DNA from: Burkholderia latens
Lineage (GTDB): Bacteria; Pseudomonadota; Gammaproteobacteria; Burkholderiales; Burkholderiaceae
Assembly: GCF_001718795.1 (NCBI RefSeq)
Contig: NZ_CP013438.1
Coordinates: 1,798,001 to 1,862,000, forward strand
Length of the DNA stretch: 64,000 nucleotides
Direction of reading: 5' to 3'
Position 1 is the stretch's first letter. Every line of letters starts with the position of its first letter. Below the pieces are notes generated by a model. That model made no database searches. It had not been told where the DNA came from and saw only the letters and a program-made list of their open reading frames with translations. A program made the position numbers and the translations under genes. Positions 47,237 to 56,410 of this stretch are shown here, piece by piece.

Positions 47237-48190
47237 CTATCTCCTGGAAAGAGTCCGTTCCCGCGCGTGCATCGCGCCGAAGCCCGCGATCCATTCCGGA
47301 ATCGCACGGTAGTAATCGATCGATGCGTCGTAAGCGCCGCTCGCCGCAAGCGCCCCGAATGCGGCGACCCACGTGCGGATTTCGTGCGCGGACTTGCCTG
47401 CGTCGCGCGTGATCGCTTCGTTCGTGAGGCCGTCGGCGGCGGTGAGTTCGCCGCGTTCGAGCAATTCGAGAAACGCACGGTCCCATGCGGGATTGAGCGG
47501 ATGCAGCCTGCTGTCACCCGCAGCGAACGCCTTGGCCGCGGCGACGGTGCGGGCTTGCCGCGCATCGCGCGACGCCGGCGACGGGTTGCGTCCCGCAATC
47601 AACCGCTCCGCGACGACATCGTCCGCGCCCGCAATTTCCGGCACCGGCGGCTCGTGCGACATGCCGCCCGAGCCGATCAGCAATACGCGCCGGTTCATGC
47701 GCGCGACGGCACGACCGATCGCATCGCCGAGCAGCCGCGCGCGGCGGCACGACGCCATCGGCGGCGCAACCGAGTTGATGAAAACGGGTACCACTGGATA
47801 GCGGTCGATGCCGCCCGCGAGTACCTCGAGCGCCTGCGCGCAGCCGTGATCGACCTGCATGCGATACGAAACGGCGACGTCGATATCGCTCGCGAGTGCG
47901 GCATCGGCGAGCGCGAGCGCCGCATCGCGCGCAACGGGCAACGGGCCGGCCGCGCTGCCGAAATCGCCGATTGCCGTCGCGCTCACGCCGATGCAGAACT
48001 GCGGCATCACGTCGTAGAAAAATCCGTTGTAGTGGTCCGGCGCGAACACGATCACCAACTCCGGATCGAACGCATCGACCCGCTCGCGCGCCGCGCGCTG
48101 CACGCGTTCGACTTCCGCGACGACTTCCGGCCTGGGGTCGAAATACCCGTGCAACGGCGTGTGCGACATGCATTCAAGATGAATCGGCAT
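47237..48190 (-). CDS. mhpB: 3-(2,3-dihydroxyphenyl)propionate 1,2-dioxygenase
   Basis: A 317-residue class III extradiol dioxygenase of the LigB superfamily that opens the catechol ring by meta cleavage with Fe(II). Family features: LECMSHTPLHGYFDP at the N-terminus with a metal histidine, VIVFAPDHYNGFFYDVMPQF, the acid and base region VSYRMQVDHGCAQALEVL, and LIGSGGMSHEPPVPEI. The start is 1 bp from the mhpA stop, so the hydroxylase and dioxygenase are coupled. Confidence 0.95.
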   Translation of the reverse strand: MPIHLECMSHTPLHGYFDPRPEVVAEVERVQRAARERVDAFDPELVIVFAPDHYNGFFYDVMPQFCIGVSATAIGDFGSAAGPLPVARDAALALADAALASDIDVAVSYRMQVDHGCAQALEVLAGGIDRYPVVPVFINSVAPPMASCRRARLLGDAIGRAVARMNRRVLLIGSGGMSHEPPVPEIAGADDVVAERLIAGRNPSPASRDARQARTVAAAKAFAAGDSRLHPLNPAWDRAFLELLERGELTAADGLTNEAITRDAGKSAHEIRTWVAAFGALAASGAYDASIDYYRAIPEWIAGFGAMHARERTLSRR

Positions 48191-48191
48191 C

Positions 48192-50039
48192 TCAGGCCCC
48201 TACCAGGTCGGCAGCATGCGCGAACGTCGCGCCGCCGGGCGTCGCGCCGGCTGCCATGGCAAGCGACAGCCGTTGCGCAAGCTGCAACACGCAACCCGAT
48301 ACACGTTGCGGCGAGCACATGCCGGCCACGAAGCGGTCGGGCCGCAGCAGCACGACGGATTCCGGCACACGCGCGAACCAGTCGCGCAGGCGCGAGTCGA
48401 CATCGCCAATCGCGATCACGTCGTCAGGCACGTCCTCATGGAAGGCAAGCTGCGGGTCGGGCTTCGCAATCACGAAGCAGCCGCCTAGCGCGCGCCAGAT
48501 GCGGCGCGCCTCGGGAGTCAAGCCGAACGTCGGGTCGGCGCCCCACCCCACGATCGCGAAGCGGTTGCCGATCGCGTCGTCGAGCCGGACGATGCGGCCA
48601 TCCGCGAGACGCACGCGCGGCTGGATGAACATGCGGCCCACGGGCGTGCCCGCCTGCGCATCGCGGCCGTGCACGATCCGGCCGACCAGCGATTCGCGCT
48701 TCTCGCTCATCAGACCGACGAGGCGCCCGAACGCGCCATGCCCCCGCTTCGCGATCATGCGTGCGAGCACGCCGTCGGACCGCTCGCGCGGCGCCAGAAG
48801 CACGACGCCCTCCTCATAGCGCGGCATCGGCTTGAAACGCATTTCGATGAAGTAGCGTTTCATGGAAGGCAGCACGTCGAAACAGCGCACGAACGCGTCG
48901 CGCACTTTCGATCCGAAGAAACTCGTCGGCGCGAAGATGTCGCCCGCGACTTCCGACAGGTGGATCATCGAACGCGCGTGCGCGCGCCGCTCCGTCGTGT
49001 AGGTATCGAGCAGAGAATCGCGCGCCGTGCCTTTCACGACCATCGCGAGCTTCCAGCCGAGATTGCTCGCGTCGCGAATGCCGCTGTTATAGCCCTGCCC
49101 CTGCCAAACGGGCATGATGTGCGCGGCGTCCCCGGCGAGCAGGATGCGTTTCACCCGGAAGGTGCTCGCGAGCCGCGCGTTGTGCGTATAGACGCGCCGG
49201 CGAATGTAGTCGACCTTGTCGGGATCGTCGACAACCCCGCGCACCAACGCCGCCATGTTCTCCGGCTTCGACAGCTCCTCCTCCGTCTCGCCCGGCATCA
49301 CCATGAATTCGAAGCGCCGGATCCCGTGCGGCAGCGCCGCAGAGACGTACGGACGCCGCGCGTCGCAATGCAGATAAACATGCGGAGAGCCAATCGGGTC
49401 GTTGCGCACATCGATCACGATCCATTGATTCGGCTTCGTGCGGCCTTCGAACGGCACGCCGAGCGTGCGGCGCACAAAACTGTTGCCGCCGTCCGCGCCG
49501 ACCATGTACGCGGCGCGGATCGTTGTCTTCGCACCGTGCGCGTCGGTCGCTTCTATGGTCACGCCGCCCTCGTCCTGTGCAAAGCTGTCGACGCTGTGAC
49601 CAAGCAGCGTTGACACATTCTCGAAACGCTCGAGGCCGCTGTACAGGATCTGATCGGCGAGCGGCTGGATGAAGGCATTGCGGCGCGGCCAGCCGAACTC
49701 GTCGGTGCGCGGCTCGATCGACGCGAAGCATTTCCCTTTCAGCGTGAAGCGCATCCAGTGATTCGGCGTGGTGTGCGGCAGCAGCGCGTCGACAAGGCCG
49801 ACCGACTGGAACACGCGCAGCGCTTCGTCGTCGAGGCCGATGGCGCGCGGATAGTCGATGATCTGCGCGAGCTTCTCGATAACGACGACGCGCACGCCCT
49901 GCAGGCCGAGAATGTTCGCGATCATCAGGCCGACCGGGCCCGCGCCGATGATGGCGACATCTGCGTCGATCGAACGATGTGTCGTTTCTTGAGGATGAGC
50001 GCGGCCGTTGCCGGCCGCCGGTTCAAAGGCGGGGCGCAT
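48192..50039 (-). CDS. mhpA: 3-(3-hydroxyphenyl)propionate hydroxylase
   Basis: A 615-residue class A flavoprotein monooxygenase that ortho-hydroxylates 3HPP to the catechol with NADH and O2. FAD motif [21 protein letters not shown] (about residues 28-48), the [17 protein letters not shown] (DG) motif, and the GD motif with [20 protein letters not shown]. The C-terminal thioredoxin-like tail is present, and the protein is about 60 residues longer than the E. coli enzyme, mostly at the ends. AGGAGAC lies upstream of the ATG at 50039. It is the first gene of the operon, divergent from mhpR. Confidence 0.94.
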   Translation of the reverse strand: MRPAFEPAAGNGRAHPQETTHRSIDADVAIIGAGPVGLMIANILGLQGVRVVVIEKLAQIIDYPRAIGLDDEALRVFQSVGLVDALLPHTTPNHWMRFTLKGKCFASIEPRTDEFGWPRRNAFIQPLADQILYSGLERFENVSTLLGHSVDSFAQDEGGVTIEATDAHGAKTTIRAAYMVGADGGNSFVRRTLGVPFEGRTKPNQWIVIDVRNDPIGSPHVYLHCDARRPYVSAALPHGIRRFEFMVMPGETEEELSKPENMAALVRGVVDDPDKVDYIRRRVYTHNARLASTFRVKRILLAGDAAHIMPVWQGQGYNSGIRDASNLGWKLAMVVKGTARDSLLDTYTTERRAHARSMIHLSEVAGDIFAPTSFFGSKVRDAFVRCFDVLPSMKRYFIEMRFKPMPRYEEGVVLLAPRERSDGVLARMIAKRGHGAFGRLVGLMSEKRESLVGRIVHGRDAQAGTPVGRMFIQPRVRLADGRIVRLDDAIGNRFAIVGWGADPTFGLTPEARRIWRALGGCFVIAKPDPQLAFHEDVPDDVIAIGDVDSRLRDWFARVPESVVLLRPDRFVAGMCSPQRVSGCVLQLAQRLSLAMAAGATPGGATFAHAADLVGA

Positions 50040-50157
50040 GCTTGTCTCCTGAATGTCTTGTCCGATGTGCCGAACCGGCGAAGCGCGTGGCTCTCGATCG
50101 TTCAGCTTGCGAACGCAGTTTATGGGGCGCGAAAAACACCCTCAACAAAATCTCCGG

Positions 50158-50178
50158 AATGTGCATAGAATGCACATT
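50158..50178. promoter_or_regulatory. MhpR-type operator, 9-3-9 palindrome
   Basis: AATGTGCAT, spacer AGA, ATGCACATT, between divergent mhpA and mhpR. The GTGCA/TGCAC half-sites match those I recall for the E. coli MhpR operator. It is 119 bp upstream of mhpA and would overlap the mhpR start if the ATG at 50170 is used. Confidence 0.7.
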
Positions 50179-50202
50179 GTTGATTCCAAAGGGTATTTTT
50201 AC

Positions 50203-51015
50203 GTGACGACCTACACGAACGTGCGCGGTCTGGCGCGCGGCCTCCAGGTGCTGAGGGCGCTGAATGCGATGGAAAACGGCCGGGCGACGAGTCAGCAAAT
50301 CGCCGATCTGACCGGCCTGCATCGCACTACGGTGCGCCGCCTGCTCGAAACGTTGATGGAGGAAGGATTCGTGCGCCGCAGTACATCGGACGACAGCTTC
50401 CGCCTGACGCTCGCGGTGCGTTCATTGAGCGAGGGCTTCACCGATACCGAGCGCATCGCGACCGTGGCGCCGCCGATCATGGGGCAGTTGCTGCAGCGCG
50501 TCGCGTGGCCATCCGATCTGACCACGCCCGATGGCGACGCGATGATCATCCGCGAGACGACGCATCGCTTCAGCCGTTTGTCGTTTCATCGCGCAATGGT
50601 CGGGCGGCGTTTGCCGATGTTGCTGACGGCCGCGGGTCGCGCGTACTTCGCGATGTGCCCCGATGAGGAGCGCGAGGATATTCTGGAACTGTTGCGCTCC
50701 GGTGCAGGGGGTGAAGAGCAACAGGCGTTCGCGAGAAACGATGCGCTCGTGCGCAAGCTGATCCGGCGCGTGCGCGACGATGGTTTCGGATCGAATCACG
50801 GCGACTGGACCGCGCAGGCGAAAATCGGCGCGGTGGCGGTCTCGATCAGCGCGGACGAACGCGTGATCGCCAGTCTCAATGTCGTGTTCCTGTCACGCGC
50901 GGTAAGTCTTGCAGATGCCACTCGCCGCTATGTGCCCGAGCTGCAAAAAGCAGCATCGGACATTGCCGAAGCATTGAGGCAGGAACCGGCCACGCGTCCT
51001 CGCGCATCAATGTAG
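50203..51015 (+). CDS. mhpR: MhpR, IclR-family activator of the mhp operon
   Basis: A regulator of about 270 residues. It is nearly collinear with E. coli MhpR: NVRGLARGLQVLRALN, LTGLHRTTVRRLLETLMEEG and VRRSTSDDSFRLTLAVRSLSEG, then VRETTHRFSRLSFHRAMVGR-type sequence (here IRETTHRFSRLSFHRAMVGR) in the effector domain. It activates mhp genes with 3HPP or the catechol as inducer. I choose GTG at 50203, with AAAGGG upstream, over the ATG at 50170, which sits inside the operator; both fit the family length. Frames open back to 50053 but are not conserved. Confidence 0.9.
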   Translation: MTTYTNVRGLARGLQVLRALNAMENGRATSQQIADLTGLHRTTVRRLLETLMEEGFVRRSTSDDSFRLTLAVRSLSEGFTDTERIATVAPPIMGQLLQRVAWPSDLTTPDGDAMIIRETTHRFSRLSFHRAMVGRRLPMLLTAAGRAYFAMCPDEEREDILELLRSGAGGEEQQAFARNDALVRKLIRRVRDDGFGSNHGDWTAQAKIGAVAVSISADERVIASLNVVFLSRAVSLADATRRYVPELQKAASDIAEALRQEPATRPRASM

Positions 51016-51333
51016 GCAGCCTGACCGGCTGAATCACGCGAACGGGAGGTGAATCGTCACGCGAATGACGATGTGCCCGGCCATCCCGGACGGCCGAGAG
51101 TGGCCAAGCGGCGTCAGCCAATCCGCCGCCGGTCTGATCCAGTCCAACCCGTCACGTGTCGGCTGCACTGACAAGCACTGGCAACCGGCGCGTATCCGCT
51201 TCGCGTCGCGCCTCTGCGCTCATCGGCCGCCGCTCCATCGCGGCGACCTCCGGGAACCGCGGCGCATGTGTGAGATGGATCGAACCGGTGTCGTCACGTC
51301 ATGCGCCGCGCACCCGCACAGCGGGGCGACCCG
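51016..51333. other. gap between convergent mhpR and an aminotransferase gene
   Basis: About 320 bp. I see no gene, no clear terminator and no repeat in it. Confidence 0.4.
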
Positions 51334-52461
51334 CTACAGCACGCGCTCGAGCGCGCTAGCGAACCGCGCAACCGCCGCGTCGACGTCGTGCAGCTTGTCG
51401 AGACCGAACAGGCCGATCCGGAACGTCTTGAAATCCGCCGGCTCATCGCATTGCAGCGGCACGCCCGCCGCGATCTGCATGCCGACATCGGCGAATTTCT
51501 TGCCGGACCGGATATCATCGTCATCGGTATAGCAAACGACGACACCCGGCGCCTCGAAACCGTCGGCCGCGACACTGCGGAACCCCTTCTCCGCGAGCAG
51601 CGCGCGAATCCGCATGCCCAGTTCGAGCTGTTCCGCCCTCACCTTGTCGAAGCCGTACGCTTCCGTTTCCTTGATCACGTCGCGCAGCGTCGCGAGGCTG
51701 TCGGTCGGCATTGTCGCGTGATACGCGAACCCGCCGTTCTCGTACGCTTCCATGATTTGCAGCCACTTGCGCAGGTCGCATGCAAAGCTCGTGCTGGTCG
51801 TCGCATCGATTCGCTCGCGTGCCAGCGGACTCATCATTACCAGCGCGCAGCCGGGCGACGCGCTCCAGCCCTTTTGCGGCGCACTGATCAGCACGTCGAC
51901 GCCGCTCGCCTCCATGTCGACCCAGATCGTGCCGGATGCGATGCAATCGAGCACGAACATGCCGCCGACCGCATGCACGGCGTCGGCCACCGCACGCAAA
52001 TACGCATCGGGCAACATCATCCCCGACGCGGTTTCGACGTGCGGCGCAAACACGAGATCCGGCTTGTGCTCGCGAATCGCCGCGACGACTTCGTCGATCG
52101 GCGCCGGCGCGAACGCGGCCTGCCTGCCCGCTTCGACCGGACGCGCCTTCAACACGATCGATTCGGACGGAATGCCGCCCATGTCGAAAATCTGCGACCA
52201 GCGGAAGCTGAACCAGCCGTTGCGGATGACGACGCACTTCCGGTTCGTCGCGAACTGCCGCGCCACGGCCTCCATGCCGAACGTCCCGCTGCCGGGGACG
52301 ATTGCAACCGCTTTCGCGTTGTAGACATGCTTCAGCGCAGCGGAAATGTCGCGCATCACGCGCTGGAAACGCTGCGACATGTGATTGATCGACCGGTCGG
52401 TGTACACGACCGAGTATTCGAGAAGCCCGTCGCGGTCGACATCGGGAAGTAATCCTGGCAC
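51334..52461 (-). CDS. class V PLP-dependent aminotransferase (AGXT-like)
   Basis: A 375-residue enzyme of the alanine-glyoxylate / aminoethylphosphonate aminotransferase group. VYTDRSINHMSQRFQRVMRD is near the N-terminus, VPGSGTFGMEAVARQF binds PLP phosphate, FVLDCIASGTIWVDME holds the PLP aspartate, and LISAPQKGWSASPGCALVMM contains the Schiff-base lysine. The start is the GTG at 52461, chosen because GGAGG lies 6 bp before it; an ATG at 52503 in frame has no such site and adds 14 residues. The substrate is not predictable from the neighbours. It lies downstream of and in the same direction as a LysR gene (164 bp gap). Confidence 0.87.
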   Translation of the reverse strand: MPGLLPDVDRDGLLEYSVVYTDRSINHMSQRFQRVMRDISAALKHVYNAKAVAIVPGSGTFGMEAVARQFATNRKCVVIRNGWFSFRWSQIFDMGGIPSESIVLKARPVEAGRQAAFAPAPIDEVVAAIREHKPDLVFAPHVETASGMMLPDAYLRAVADAVHAVGGMFVLDCIASGTIWVDMEASGVDVLISAPQKGWSASPGCALVMMSPLARERIDATTSTSFACDLRKWLQIMEAYENGGFAYHATMPTDSLATLRDVIKETEAYGFDKVRAEQLELGMRIRALLAEKGFRSVAADGFEAPGVVVCYTDDDDIRSGKKFADVGMQIAAGVPLQCDEPADFKTFRIGLFGLDKLHDVDAAVARFASALERVL

Positions 52462-52625
52462 GTTCGCCTCCAGTAAAGGACATGGGATGAGCGCGAGCGG
52501 CATTCGTGCGTTCGGCACCGCTGCGCCAATGCATTTCGGCGTATTGCTTCGACGACGACCGATTCTAGCGAATGCGACCTTCGGCCGGGAATTTCGGTGC
52601 ATCGCACGGCTTGCGGCATCGCCCC

Positions 52626-53543
52626 TCACTTCGGCCATCGCCAGGACGGAGCGGACAGGTGCTCGGCGAAATAGTCGGACAGCGCGGCGACCTTCGCCGG
52701 ACGTGCACGCGCGGACGGCGTGACGAAGTAGAGGCCGCCCTTCGTCAGCGACCAGTCGGTCAGGATCGCTTCGAGGCGGCCGTCGGCCAGATATTCGCCC
52801 GCAATGAACTCCGGCAGTTCGCCGATAGCGAGGCCATCGAGCAACGTCGGCAGCAGTGCATCGGCGTTCGTCACACGCAGCGGGCCATTCGGCATGACCG
52901 GCTCTTCGTCGCCGGCGTCGTTCGTGAAGCGCCACACGTCGCTATGCGCGCGATACGCATACGAAAGGCAACGCCGCCCCGCGAGGTCGCGCGGATGCGC
53001 GGGGCGCCCTTCGCGCTTCAGATACGCGGGGGACGCAACCACGTATTGCGTTACGGCGCACAAGCGCCGGGCGACCAGCGACGAATCCGGCAGCGCGGCG
53101 ATCCGCAATGCCGCATCGAAACCATCGGCGATCAGATCGACCGCCGCATCCGACAGGTGCAGGTCGATCGACACTTCCGGATAGGCGCGAAAGAAACCCG
53201 GCAGCAGCGGCGCGACCCACCGCAATCCGAACGACATCGGCACGGCGAAACGCACGAGCCCGCGCGGCTGTACGGCCAGCTCGCGTGCGGCGCTCTCGGC
53301 CTCTTCGGCATGGCGATACATGTCGCCGGCCTTTTCGCTGAGGGTTCTGCCGAATTCGGTCAGCGCGAGCTGACGCGACGTCCGGTTGAAGAGCCGCCCG
53401 CCCAGACGGTCTTCCAGCCGCGCGACGCCGCGCGAAACCGTCGCGACCGACACGCCCATCAAGCGCGCCGCGGCCGCGAACGATCCCTCCTCGGCAACCT
53501 TCGCGAACATCGCGAGCCCTTCGAAGTCTGGCAGTCTCGCCAT
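52626..53543 (-). CDS. LysR-family regulator divergent from an SDR gene
   Basis: A 305-residue LysR protein of the CrgA/AaeR-like group: [40 protein letters not shown] and [20 protein letters not shown] at the N-terminus, [20 protein letters not shown] opening the effector domain. The adjacent divergent SDR gene (140 bp away) is its expected target. A TTGCAA-TT-TTGCAA element 13 bp upstream of its ATG is a probable binding site. Confidence 0.88.
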   Translation of the reverse strand: MARLPDFEGLAMFAKVAEEGSFAAAARLMGVSVATVSRGVARLEDRLGGRLFNRTSRQLALTEFGRTLSEKAGDMYRHAEEAESAARELAVQPRGLVRFAVPMSFGLRWVAPLLPGFFRAYPEVSIDLHLSDAAVDLIADGFDAALRIAALPDSSLVARRLCAVTQYVVASPAYLKREGRPAHPRDLAGRRCLSYAYRAHSDVWRFTNDAGDEEPVMPNGPLRVTNADALLPTLLDGLAIGELPEFIAGEYLADGRLEAILTDWSLTKGGLYFVTPSARARPAKVAALSDYFAEHLSAPSWRWPK

Positions 53544-53555
53544 TGCGGATCATCC

Positions 53556-53569
53556 TTGCAATTTTGCAA
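53556..53569. promoter_or_regulatory. TTGCAA-TT-TTGCAA element, candidate LysR box
   Basis: Two TTGCAA hexamers (each self-complementary) separated by TT, making a 14-bp symmetric element in the LysR/SDR divergent gap, close to the LysR start. It fits a T-N(n)-A LysR box. Confidence 0.5.
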
Positions 53570-53682
53570 CGTTGGTTTGCGATCAATTCTATTTCGAAAA
53601 GAAAGGGCCGTCGATATTCTCCTTACATCGCAGCACGCAACACGAACCCTTCGTCAACGTACCGAACCAAAGGAGAAGCAAC

Positions 53683-54447
53683 ATGGCACGCAAGCTCGAC
53701 AACAAGATCGCACTCGTCACCGGCGGCACCAGCGGGATCGGCCTCGCCACCGCCCGGCGCTTCGCGGCGGAAGGCGCACACGTCTACGTGACCGGCCGGC
53801 GTCAGGCCGAACTCGATGCCGCCGTGCAGGCGATCCGCGACAGCGGCGGCAGCGCAACTGGCGTGCGCATCGACTCCACGCAGCTCGCCGAACTGGATGC
53901 GCTGTACGCGCAGATCAACGAAGAACGCGGCCGGCTCGACGTGCTGTTCGCGAACGCCGGCGGCGGCTCGATGTTGCCGTTCGGCAGCATCACCGAAGAG
54001 CATTTCGACGATACGTTCAATCGCAACGTGAAGGGCGTGCTGTTCACCGTGCAAAAGGCGCTGCCGCTGCTCGCCGACGGCGCATCGGTCATCCTCACCG
54101 GCTCGACGGCCGGCAGTGCGGGGACCGCCGCATTCAGCGTGTATTCGGCGTCGAAGGCCGCCGTGCGCGCGTTCGCACGCAACTGGATTCTCGACCTCAA
54201 GGAACGCCGCATCCGTGTGAACACGATCAGCCCGGGTGCGACGCGTACGCCGGGCCTGCTCGACCTCGCCGGTCAGGACGCCGCGCAACGGCAAGGGCTG
54301 GCCGATTACCTGGCCTCGCTGATTCCGATGGGCCGTCTCGGCGAACCGGAAGAGATTGCCGCAGCCGCGCTGTTCCTCGCGTCGGACGATGCGAGCTTCG
54401 TGAACGGGATCGAGCTGTTCGTCGATGGCGGCCAGCAACAGATCTGA
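53683..54447 (+). CDS. short-chain dehydrogenase/reductase (classical SDR)
   Basis: A 254-residue classical SDR. Cofactor motif [20 protein letters not shown] (about residues 11-30), [13 protein letters not shown], catalytic Ser in [19 protein letters not shown], and [10 protein letters not shown] at the end. The arginine pair in VTGRRQAEL suggests an NADP(H) preference. An ideal AAGGAGA ribosome site lies upstream of the ATG. The LysR/SDR divergent pair is a recurrent Burkholderia arrangement, often responding to electrophiles, but the substrate is unknown. Confidence 0.88.
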   Translation: MARKLDNKIALVTGGTSGIGLATARRFAAEGAHVYVTGRRQAELDAAVQAIRDSGGSATGVRIDSTQLAELDALYAQINEERGRLDVLFANAGGGSMLPFGSITEEHFDDTFNRNVKGVLFTVQKALPLLADGASVILTGSTAGSAGTAAFSVYSASKAAVRAFARNWILDLKERRIRVNTISPGATRTPGLLDLAGQDAAQRQGLADYLASLIPMGRLGEPEEIAAAALFLASDDASFVNGIELFVDGGQQQI

Positions 54448-54597
54448 ATGATGCGCGACGCGCGCCGGAGGCAACGCCGGCGCGCCGATACGCAACATCG
54501 TGAAACCGGCCTTGCCCTGCGGCGACACGGGAACATAATCTTTAACGATACCGGCGGACATGGCGACCGTTTCCGCCGGGTTCCCTGACGTCCTGCG

Positions 54598-56388
54598 ATG
54601 AACATCAAAAGCCGTGCCCGCCCGCACACGGCCCGACCGACCCGCCAGCCCGATGCCGGCCCGCTGCGGTGGATCAACGGACTCGCCGCGGTGCGCACCT
54701 ATCGCTTGGCGTGGCTGCCGCACGACTTGCTGGCCGGCGTCACGCTCAGCGCCGTGCTCGTGCCCGCGGGCATGGCGTACGCGAACGCAGCGGGACTGCC
54801 CGCCGCCAGTGGCCTCTATGCGTCGTTTGCCGCGATGCTTGCGTATGCGCTCTTCGGTCCGAGCCGTATCCTCGTGCTCGGCCCCGACTCCGCGCTCGTC
54901 GCGCTGATCGCCGCCAGCATCACGCCGCTCGCTCGCGGCGATGCCGCGCATGCGCTGGCCCTTGCCGGCGCACTAGCGGTACTCACGGGCTCCATCTGCA
55001 TCGCGGTCGGCGCGCTCAGGCTCGGCTTCGTCACCGAGCTGCTGTCGCTGCCGATTCGGTACGGTTTTCTGAACGGCATCATGCTGACGATCAGCATCGG
55101 GCAGTTGCCCAAGCTTCTCGGGTACAAGGGTGGCGGCGAATCGTTCATCGAGCAGGTGCGCGCCGTGGTCGATGGCATCGCGGCATCGAACGTGAACGCA
55201 ACGTCATTCGCACTCGGTGGCGCGTCGCTCGTGCTGATACTCGCATGCAAACGGCTCTGCCCCAGGGTGCCGGGCGTGCTGCTCGCCGTGGCGGGCGCGA
55301 CGGCTGCGGTGATGTGGTTCGACCTGGCGACGCGCGCGGGTGTCGCGACCGTCGGCGCGGTCCCGCAAGGTCTGCCTGTGCCGCGGATACCGGACGTGAG
55401 CGTCGACGACTGGCTGCATCTCGCGGGAAGCGCGGCGGCGATCGCGCTCGTTTCGTTCACGGATATCAGCGTGCTGTCCCGTGCCTACGAATTGCGCAAC
55501 GACGCAAGCGTGGACCGCAATCACGAATGCGTCGCGCTCGGGCTGGCGAACCTCGCAGCCGGTTTGGTGCAAGGGTTCGCCGTGAGCGCCAGCGGCTCCC
55601 GCACGCCCGTCGCGGAAGCAGCAGGCGCAAAGACGCAGGCGACGGGCGTGGTCGCCGCCGCCGTCGTTGCCGCGCTGCTGCTGTTCGCACCGCGTGCGCT
55701 GGCGCACACGCCGCAATCCGTGCTGGCCGCCGTCGTGATCGCCGCATGCGTGAACATGATCGAAGTGCGCGGCGTCGTGCGGCTTTACCGGCTGCGCAAA
55801 AGCGAGTTCGTGCAGGCCTTGGCGTGCTTCGTCGGCGTGGCGACCGTCGGGGTCGTGAACGGTATTGCCCTGGCATTACTGCTCACCGTGCTGTCGTTTC
55901 TATGGCGTGCATGGCGGCCGTACGCAGCCGTGCTCGGGCGCGTCGACGGCAGGAAGGGTTATCACGACGTGTCGCGTCATCCGGACGCGCGTCGCGTGCC
56001 CGGGCTCGTACTGCTGCGCTGGGATGCGCCGCTGTTTTTCGCGAACGGGGAAATTTTTCGGGAACGCGTGTTGCGTGCGGTCGACGCGTCGCCGGAGCCG
56101 GCACGCTGGATCGTCATCGCAGCGGAGCCCGTGACCGACATCGATCTGACGGCCGCCGACGTACTCGAACGGCTGCATCGCGAACTTGCCGCGCGGCAGG
56201 TGAAGCTCGTGTTCGCCGAGCTGAAAGGCCCGGTCAAGGACAGTCTGAAGCGTTACGGGATGTACAGCATGTTCGGCGACGACAACTTCTTTCCGACGAT
56301 CGGCGAAGCGGTAGGCCGGTATGTGGAAATACATCGAATCGACTGGCACGACTGGGAAGACGCCCGCGGACCGGGCGCAGGCCGATAG
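54598..56388 (+). CDS. SulP-family anion transporter with STAS domain
   Basis: A 596-residue SLC26/SulP membrane protein. The N-terminus of the transport domain reads WLPHDLLAGVTLSAVLVPAG, then MAYANAAGLPAASGLYASF, the family signature, and about 10-12 hydrophobic segments follow to about residue 430. The C-terminal STAS domain spans about 450-585, with VLLRWDAPLFFANGEIFRE and VTDIDLTAADVLERLHREL. Substrates in the family include sulfate, bicarbonate and C4-dicarboxylates, which cannot be told apart here. The ribosome site is weak. It is followed after 22 bp by the CYTH-CHAD gene. Confidence 0.9.
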   Translation: MNIKSRARPHTARPTRQPDAGPLRWINGLAAVRTYRLAWLPHDLLAGVTLSAVLVPAGMAYANAAGLPAASGLYASFAAMLAYALFGPSRILVLGPDSALVALIAASITPLARGDAAHALALAGALAVLTGSICIAVGALRLGFVTELLSLPIRYGFLNGIMLTISIGQLPKLLGYKGGGESFIEQVRAVVDGIAASNVNATSFALGGASLVLILACKRLCPRVPGVLLAVAGATAAVMWFDLATRAGVATVGAVPQGLPVPRIPDVSVDDWLHLAGSAAAIALVSFTDISVLSRAYELRNDASVDRNHECVALGLANLAAGLVQGFAVSASGSRTPVAEAAGAKTQATGVVAAAVVAALLLFAPRALAHTPQSVLAAVVIAACVNMIEVRGVVRLYRLRKSEFVQALACFVGVATVGVVNGIALALLLTVLSFLWRAWRPYAAVLGRVDGRKGYHDVSRHPDARRVPGLVLLRWDAPLFFANGEIFRERVLRAVDASPEPARWIVIAAEPVTDIDLTAADVLERLHRELAARQVKLVFAELKGPVKDSLKRYGMYSMFGDDNFFPTIGEAVGRYVEIHRIDWHDWEDARGPGAGR

Positions 56389-56410
56389 TCGGCGACCCTT
56401 CGGAGGCGGT

